Assembly: GCA_002171675.1 (NCBI GenBank)
Contig: NHDX01000014.1
Location: forward strand, 30,017 to 38,669
Direction of reading: 5' to 3'
DNA length: 8,653 nucleotides
Origin: Chloroflexi bacterium TMED70
Lineage (GTDB): Bacteria; Chloroflexota; Dehalococcoidia; Lucifugimonadales; Lucifugimonadaceae
The notes beneath the pieces were generated by a model that was not told where the DNA came from, did no database searches, and worked only from the letters and a program-made list of their open reading frames with translations. Shown piece after piece: positions 4,690-8,653 of the stretch. The number at the start of each line of letters is the position of its first letter. Within the stretch, counting starts at the first letter, position 1. The position numbers were made by a program, and so were the translations under genes.

Positions 4690-7196
4690 TTTCTTTCTCT
4701 AAGTCTTACATTAATTTCAAGTTTTTCTAGGTGTTGTTCTAACTGTAATTTACCCTGATTAATTCTGTCTTTTCCTACAAAAAAATTATTTATTTCATCA
4801 AGATATTTTCTATGACTCAGAGATCTAATACCTGATAGCATTCTAACTATAGAATTTTCTGGAAATTTCTTAGTTAATACTTCCCAATTATCAATAATAA
4901 ATTTCCAAGTCATCCAACCATTTTCTTCATTATTTAAAGCTCCAGCTAGTAAGTATGGAGCATCTTGAGATCTAATTTTATCTTCTAAAATGTAATCATA
5001 TACAGTCTCAATATGTTTTTTCCCTTTAAACATTACTAAAGCTCTTTGAAATCTTACTTCATCTTGAGGAGTCTTAGAATTTTTCATCAAATCTAAGTAT
5101 TGATTAAATGTCTTGCTATCTCCAAAATATGCTGTAATTGATATTGCACTAGAAACAATATCAGGTTCAAAATCCTCAGAGTTATTTTCTATAAAGCCAT
5201 TAAATATATTTCTAGAAAGTTGAATTTTAGAATCGTCCTCAACTAGAATACTTAGTGCTCTTAGAGATATGGCAAGTGACTGAATTTCTCTAATTGATCT
5301 ATTTTTTATTTGAAATAGTTCTTCAAAAGAATTTTCAAAGATGGTTTTTATCACACTATGTAATTGAGTTTTATTTTTCATAATTCTGTTCAAGGTTGAG
5401 AAGCATGAATATAATAATGTCAAAATATCAGGATCTGTTTCATTTGAAAATTTAGATGAAAATTCTATAAAGTCATTACTATTTTCTGAACCATTAAGAA
5501 CCATTGACCAATAATCATCTATTAATGAATATTTTTCTTCAGAAGAATATTCATTAATATTTTCAAAATTATTTTCAAATTTATTATTCACTTTGTAAAA
5601 ACCATAAGCATTAGCATTAAGAAAGATCTCATTGTTTTCAATTTCTATATTTAATTCATCGTTTGTTTTTTCCAATAAAAATTTTTCATATTTGTAAGAA
5701 TCTTTAAGTTTATATTTCAAAAAGATTGGAACACTCCATTTAGTGTCAGATTTTTCATCTTCAATATATCTAAATATTTTTTGATTTAAACTTAACTTTT
5801 TACCACTTATGTTATAAGAAATAACGGGGTGACCAGGTTGAAAAATCCATGTGTCCATCATTCTCTTGACAGGAAGGTTAGAAACTTCTTCCAACGAATT
5901 CCAAAGATCATCAGTTTCAGTGTTTGAAAATGAATGAATAGTTAGATACCGAGATACACCTTCTCTAAAAATATCTTCTCCCAAAAACTGCTCTAACATT
6001 CTTAGAATTGAGCCTCCTTTTTCGTAAGTAATTAGATCAAACATTCCATCAGCATCTGAAGGAGAAATTACTGGATACTCAATTGCTCTTGTAGTAGTAA
6101 GTGAATCAATATCCATAGCCATTGATTTTTCTAATGAAAATTGAGCCCATCTATTCCAATCTGTATTATAATCTGCAACGGCTCTAGTTGCCATAAATGT
6201 TGCAAAAGCTTCATTTAACCAAATACCATTCCACCATTTCATAGTGACTAGATCACCAAACCACATATGAGCAATTTCGTGACAAATAACATCAGCAATT
6301 CTTATAAGTTCATTGGAAGTGGCCATTTGTGTATCAACAAGTAAAAGTGCTTCTCTGTAGGTTATACAACCTAGATTTTCCATTGCGCCAAAAGCAAAAT
6401 CAGGAATTGCTACCATATCAAGTTTGTCACCTGGATATGGGATTTTATAGTAATTTGAGAAATATCTTAGTGCGTATTCTCCCATTTCAAGAGAAAATTC
6501 GCACAAATGACCTTTACCTTTAGGGTAAATTATTCTTAGATTTGTACCGTCAACATTAATAGTTCTAGAAGCTTCGAAGGGGCCTATAATAAATGCCACC
6601 AAATAAGTGGACATAGGAATAGTATCTTCAAATTTAATTGATTTTAAAGTTGAATTTTCATCTTCTGTTACTTGTTTTATTTCAGCATTTGATAAACAAA
6701 ATAATTCTTTTTCTACAGTAAGCTTCACAGAAAAAACAGCTTTATATTCAGGCTCATCAAAACATGGAAAAGCTCTTCTTGCATCAGTAGATTCGAATTG
6801 AGTAGTAGCTATCGATTGAGTTTCTCCATTTTCATCAATAAAAGAAGAATGATAAAAACCTCTAAGTTTGTCATTTAATAATCCACTAAATGATAAAAAT
6901 AAACTATGTTCTCCAATTTCAATTTCATTTGAAAAATTTATCTTCAAAATTTCATAATCTTCATCAATTTCCCAATTTGAAATATTATCTGAATCATTAT
7001 CGAGAGATACTTTTTTTATTTCTAACTCTGCTACATTTAGAGATATTGAGGAAGTAGTTTCTAAAATATTTAATTGAATATTTACACTTCCATTGAAATT
7101 CTGATTTGTAAGATTTGGAGATAAATTAATCTCATATCTTATAGGTCTAACATTACTGGGTAATCTAAATTTTTCTTTGTCCAATACTTTACTCAT
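4686..7196 (-). CDS. pepN: M1 family zinc aminopeptidase (aminopeptidase N type)
   Basis: Removes N-terminal residues from peptides in late protein breakdown. Counted from ATG at 7194-7196 it has 836 residues, in the 830-870 range of the family. Order: N-terminal beta domain with FESTDARRAFPCFDEPE (134-150), catalytic thermolysin-like domain, then the helical ERAP1-C-like domain (about 500-836). Catalytic features: GAMEN (270-274), HEIAHMWFGD (306-315), third zinc ligand E329 in WLNEAFA exactly 18 residues after HEXXH, and transition-state tyrosine Y391 in TYEKGG. No signal peptide or transmembrane segment is seen, so it is probably cytosolic. A TTG at 7208 is in frame, but TTGGAG (7203-7208) is better read as the binding site for the ATG 6 nt beyond it. 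Its stop interlocks with that of the PAC2 gene. The layout resembles tricorn-interacting factors and ERAP enzymes more than proteobacterial PepN. Confidence 0.95.
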   Translation of the reverse strand: MSKVLDKEKFRLPSNVRPIRYEINLSPNLTNQNFNGSVNIQLNILETTSSISLNVAELEIKKVSLDNDSDNISNWEIDEDYEILKINFSNEIEIGEHSLFLSFSGLLNDKLRGFYHSSFIDENGETQSIATTQFESTDARRAFPCFDEPEYKAVFSVKLTVEKELFCLSNAEIKQVTEDENSTLKSIKFEDTIPMSTYLVAFIIGPFEASRTINVDGTNLRIIYPKGKGHLCEFSLEMGEYALRYFSNYYKIPYPGDKLDMVAIPDFAFGAMENLGCITYREALLLVDTQMATSNELIRIADVICHEIAHMWFGDLVTMKWWNGIWLNEAFATFMATRAVADYNTDWNRWAQFSLEKSMAMDIDSLTTTRAIEYPVISPSDADGMFDLITYEKGGSILRMLEQFLGEDIFREGVSRYLTIHSFSNTETDDLWNSLEEVSNLPVKRMMDTWIFQPGHPVISYNISGKKLSLNQKIFRYIEDEKSDTKWSVPIFLKYKLKDSYKYEKFLLEKTNDELNIEIENNEIFLNANAYGFYKVNNKFENNFENINEYSSEEKYSLIDDYWSMVLNGSENSNDFIEFSSKFSNETDPDILTLLYSCFSTLNRIMKNKTQLHSVIKTIFENSFEELFQIKNRSIREIQSLAISLRALSILVEDDSKIQLSRNIFNGFIENNSEDFEPDIVSSAISITAYFGDSKTFNQYLDLMKNSKTPQDEVRFQRALVMFKGKKHIETVYDYILEDKIRSQDAPYLLAGALNNEENGWMTWKFIIDNWEVLTKKFPENSIVRMLSGIRSLSHRKYLDEINNFFVGKDRINQGKLQLEQHLEKLEINVRLRERN

Positions 7197-7316
7197 AAAA
7201 CACTCCAAAAATTTTATAAATTCATGAAATAGTATACTCTCATGACAGTGATAGAGTTATATACTAACTTAAAATAATAAACAGAAAGTTTAATTATTTC
7301 ATATTTTGAGGAGAAC
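7197..7316. promoter_or_regulatory. Divergent promoter region of pepN and ilvD
   Basis: These 120 bp must hold the promoters of both genes. TATACT occurs on plus at 7233-7238 and 7260-7265 and on minus at 7231-7236, but none has a well-placed -35. ACTCT (7236-7240) and AGAGT (7253-7257) form a 5-bp dyad with 12 bp between, and TCATGA occurs at 7222-7227 and 7240-7245; both are short enough to be chance. I see no leader peptide rich in branched-chain amino acids and no T-box. Confidence 0.3.
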
Positions 7317-8653
7317 ATGAACAAGAAATTAAAAGAAAAAAGACAGTTAGGTAAATGGAGAAGTTGGGAGACTACAGAAGGTGTAATTAGAGCCCCTCAC
7401 AGATCAATGATGAGGGCAATGGGGTTGACTGATGATGATATAAATGCACCCTTTATAGGTGTTGCATCAACTCATAATGAAGTAACACCTTGTAATTCAG
7501 GAATAAAACCATTAGCAGATGCAGTAAAGAAAGGAATAAATTATTCTAAAGGAACTCCTTTCGAATTTGGCACTATTACTGTTTCAGATGCAATTTCTAT
7601 GGGGACAGAAGGTATGAAAGGTTCTTTAGTTTCTAGAGAAATTATAGCTGATTCAATTGAAACTGTATGCTTCGCTGAAAGATATGATGGCGTAGTTGCT
7701 GTTGCAGGTTGTGATAAATCGTTACCTGGAGCTATGATGGCTATGGCAAGATTAAATATTCCTAGTGTTTTTGTTTATGCTGGTTCTATTTTGCCAGGAA
7801 GCTTAAATGGAGAAGATCTTACTATCATCAGTGCTTTTGAAGCAGTTGGTAAAAGGCAAGCTGGAGAAATTACTGACGAACAACTAAGAGAAATTGAAAC
7901 TCATGCCTGTCCAGGCCCTGGTGCGTGTGGAGGGATGTTCACAGCTAATACAATGTCAAGTATAGGAGAAGCCTTAGGATTGAGTATTCCTGGGTCAGCA
8001 TCTGAAGCTAACGTTGATCAAAGAAAAATAGCTTCTTCAAGAGAAGCTGGAATTGCAGTTATGAATTTAGTTAGAAAAAATATCAGACCTTCAGATATTC
8101 TAACTAAGAAATCTTTTGAGAATGCTGTAACTTTAGTTGTTGCAATGGGAGGTTCAACGAATACTGCTCTTCATCTACCTGCTATAGCTAACGAAATAGG
8201 AATAAAACTAACATTAAAAGATATTCACGAGATTTCTATGAAAACACCTTTATTGGTAGACATGAAACCTGGTGGTAAATATGTAATGTTTGATTTAGAT
8301 AAAGTTGGAGGAGTTCCACTAGTGATGAAAAGATTACTTGATGCAGGACTGCTACATGGAGATGAATTAACAGTTACTGGAAAAACGATTCGAGAAAATC
8401 TTCAAAATATTGATCCAAATTTATCTGAAAATAATATTATAAGACATATTGATAATCCTATTTCTAAAACAGGTGGATTAGTTACATTATTTGGAAACTT
8501 AGCACCTGATGGATGTGTATTAAAGGTAGCAGGCCATGATTTTGGTAAAAAATTCACTGGACCAGTTAAAGTATTTGATCAAGAAGAACAAGCAATGGAA
8601 TCTCTTAGGAAAAGAGAAATCAAAGCAGGAGACGTAGTTATTATTAGATACGA
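7317..8653 (+). CDS. ilvD: Dihydroxy-acid dehydratase, N-terminal 445 codons (cut by window edge)
   Basis: Removes water from 2,3-dihydroxy-3-methylbutanoate or -pentanoate to give the 2-oxo acid precursors of valine, leucine and isoleucine; a cytosolic iron-sulfur enzyme. I translated it by hand from ATG at 7317; it is open to the window end. The family has about 555-570 residues, so about 110-125 are missing. All three cluster cysteines are present: C59 in TPCNSG, C132 in GCDKSLPGAMMA and C204 in PGPGACGGMFTANTM, fitting the [2Fe-2S] type. K134 after C132 is the likely carbamylated Mg2+ ligand. Also seen: AMGGSTNTALHLPAIA and KTGGLVTLFGNLAPDG. GAGGAG (7308-7313) lies only 3 nt before the ATG; pairing through GAGG at 7308-7311 gives 5 nt. 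The related 6-phosphogluconate dehydratase (Edd) is less likely, given the RAPHRSMMRAMG start and this cysteine arrangement. Confidence 0.95.
   Translation, partial: MNKKLKEKRQLGKWRSWETTEGVIRAPHRSMMRAMGLTDDDINAPFIGVASTHNEVTPCNSGIKPLADAVKKGINYSKGTPFEFGTITVSDAISMGTEGMKGSLVSREIIADSIETVCFAERYDGVVAVAGCDKSLPGAMMAMARLNIPSVFVYAGSILPGSLNGEDLTIISAFEAVGKRQAGEITDEQLREIETHACPGPGACGGMFTANTMSSIGEALGLSIPGSASEANVDQRKIASSREAGIAVMNLVRKNIRPSDILTKKSFENAVTLVVAMGGSTNTALHLPAIANEIGIKLTLKDIHEISMKTPLLVDMKPGGKYVMFDLDKVGGVPLVMKRLLDAGLLHGDELTVTGKTIRENLQNIDPNLSENNIIRHIDNPISKTGGLVTLFGNLAPDGCVLKVAGHDFGKKFTGPVKVFDQEEQAMESLRKREIKAGDVVIIRY

Noticed and set aside
4673..4732. ACCTAGAA and TTCTAGGT as a terminator across the convergent stops
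   Set aside because: The 8-bp arms are separated by 44 nt and lack a U-tract, so this is not a credible intrinsic terminator.
6329..6801. Two 64-codon open frames on the plus strand inside pepN (6329-6523 and 6607-6801)
   Set aside because: They are antisense to strongly conserved M1 aminopeptidase coding sequence and show no family features.
7197..7208. TTG at 7208 as the pepN start
   Set aside because: TTGGAG is better explained as the Shine-Dalgarno for the ATG at 7196. The four added residues have no support.

Overview
The window is AT-rich (about one-third G+C by eye) and bacterial. It has clear Shine-Dalgarno sites, a pyrR-pyrB pair, intrinsic-terminator hairpins and some TTG starts. 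The gene families (PyrR, a PAC2/proteasome-assembly-chaperone-like protein, a large M1 aminopeptidase, IlvD) and the low GC would suit a marine Chloroflexota of the SAR202 type or a low-GC marine actinobacterium. This placement is inferred from gene content, not proven. I see no rRNA, tRNA, insertion sequence, phage gene or CRISPR array.

Left part, 1-2700. The 5' part of pyrB (aspartate carbamoyltransferase) and pyrR lie on the minus strand as a tight operon starting near position 834. A hairpin resembling the PyrR RNA-binding loop sits directly over the pyrR ribosome binding site, which suggests translational autoregulation of pyrimidine synthesis. Divergent from it on the plus strand are a ferredoxin/flavodoxin-NADP+ reductase of Fpr type and garR (tartronate semialdehyde reductase), 30 bp apart. 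They end at a strong 13-bp hairpin that can terminate both strands.

Middle, 2703-3834. On the minus strand, a Nudix hydrolase is followed after 13 bp by a 105-residue protein with the predicted pattern of a dimeric alpha-beta barrel. Upstream of the Nudix gene is a noncoding stretch of about 330 bp, the least ordinary part of the window. It contains a good sigma-70-like promoter on the minus strand, a short reading frame of 11 codons with a very strong ribosome binding site, a hairpin overlapping that frame, and a 27-bp nearly perfect hairpin with a 3-nt loop. One arm of the large hairpin can also pair with the Nudix ribosome binding site. It reads as a structured regulatory leader or a small RNA gene that I do not recognise.

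Right part, 3835-8653. A PAC2-family protein (plus) converges on pepN (minus), with stop codons overlapping by 4 bp. A 120-bp divergent intergenic region separates pepN from ilvD (plus), which runs off the window after 445 codons. Most genes are housekeeping: pyrimidine and branched-chain amino acid synthesis, C2/C3 acid metabolism with NADPH supply, nucleotide hydrolysis and peptide degradation.
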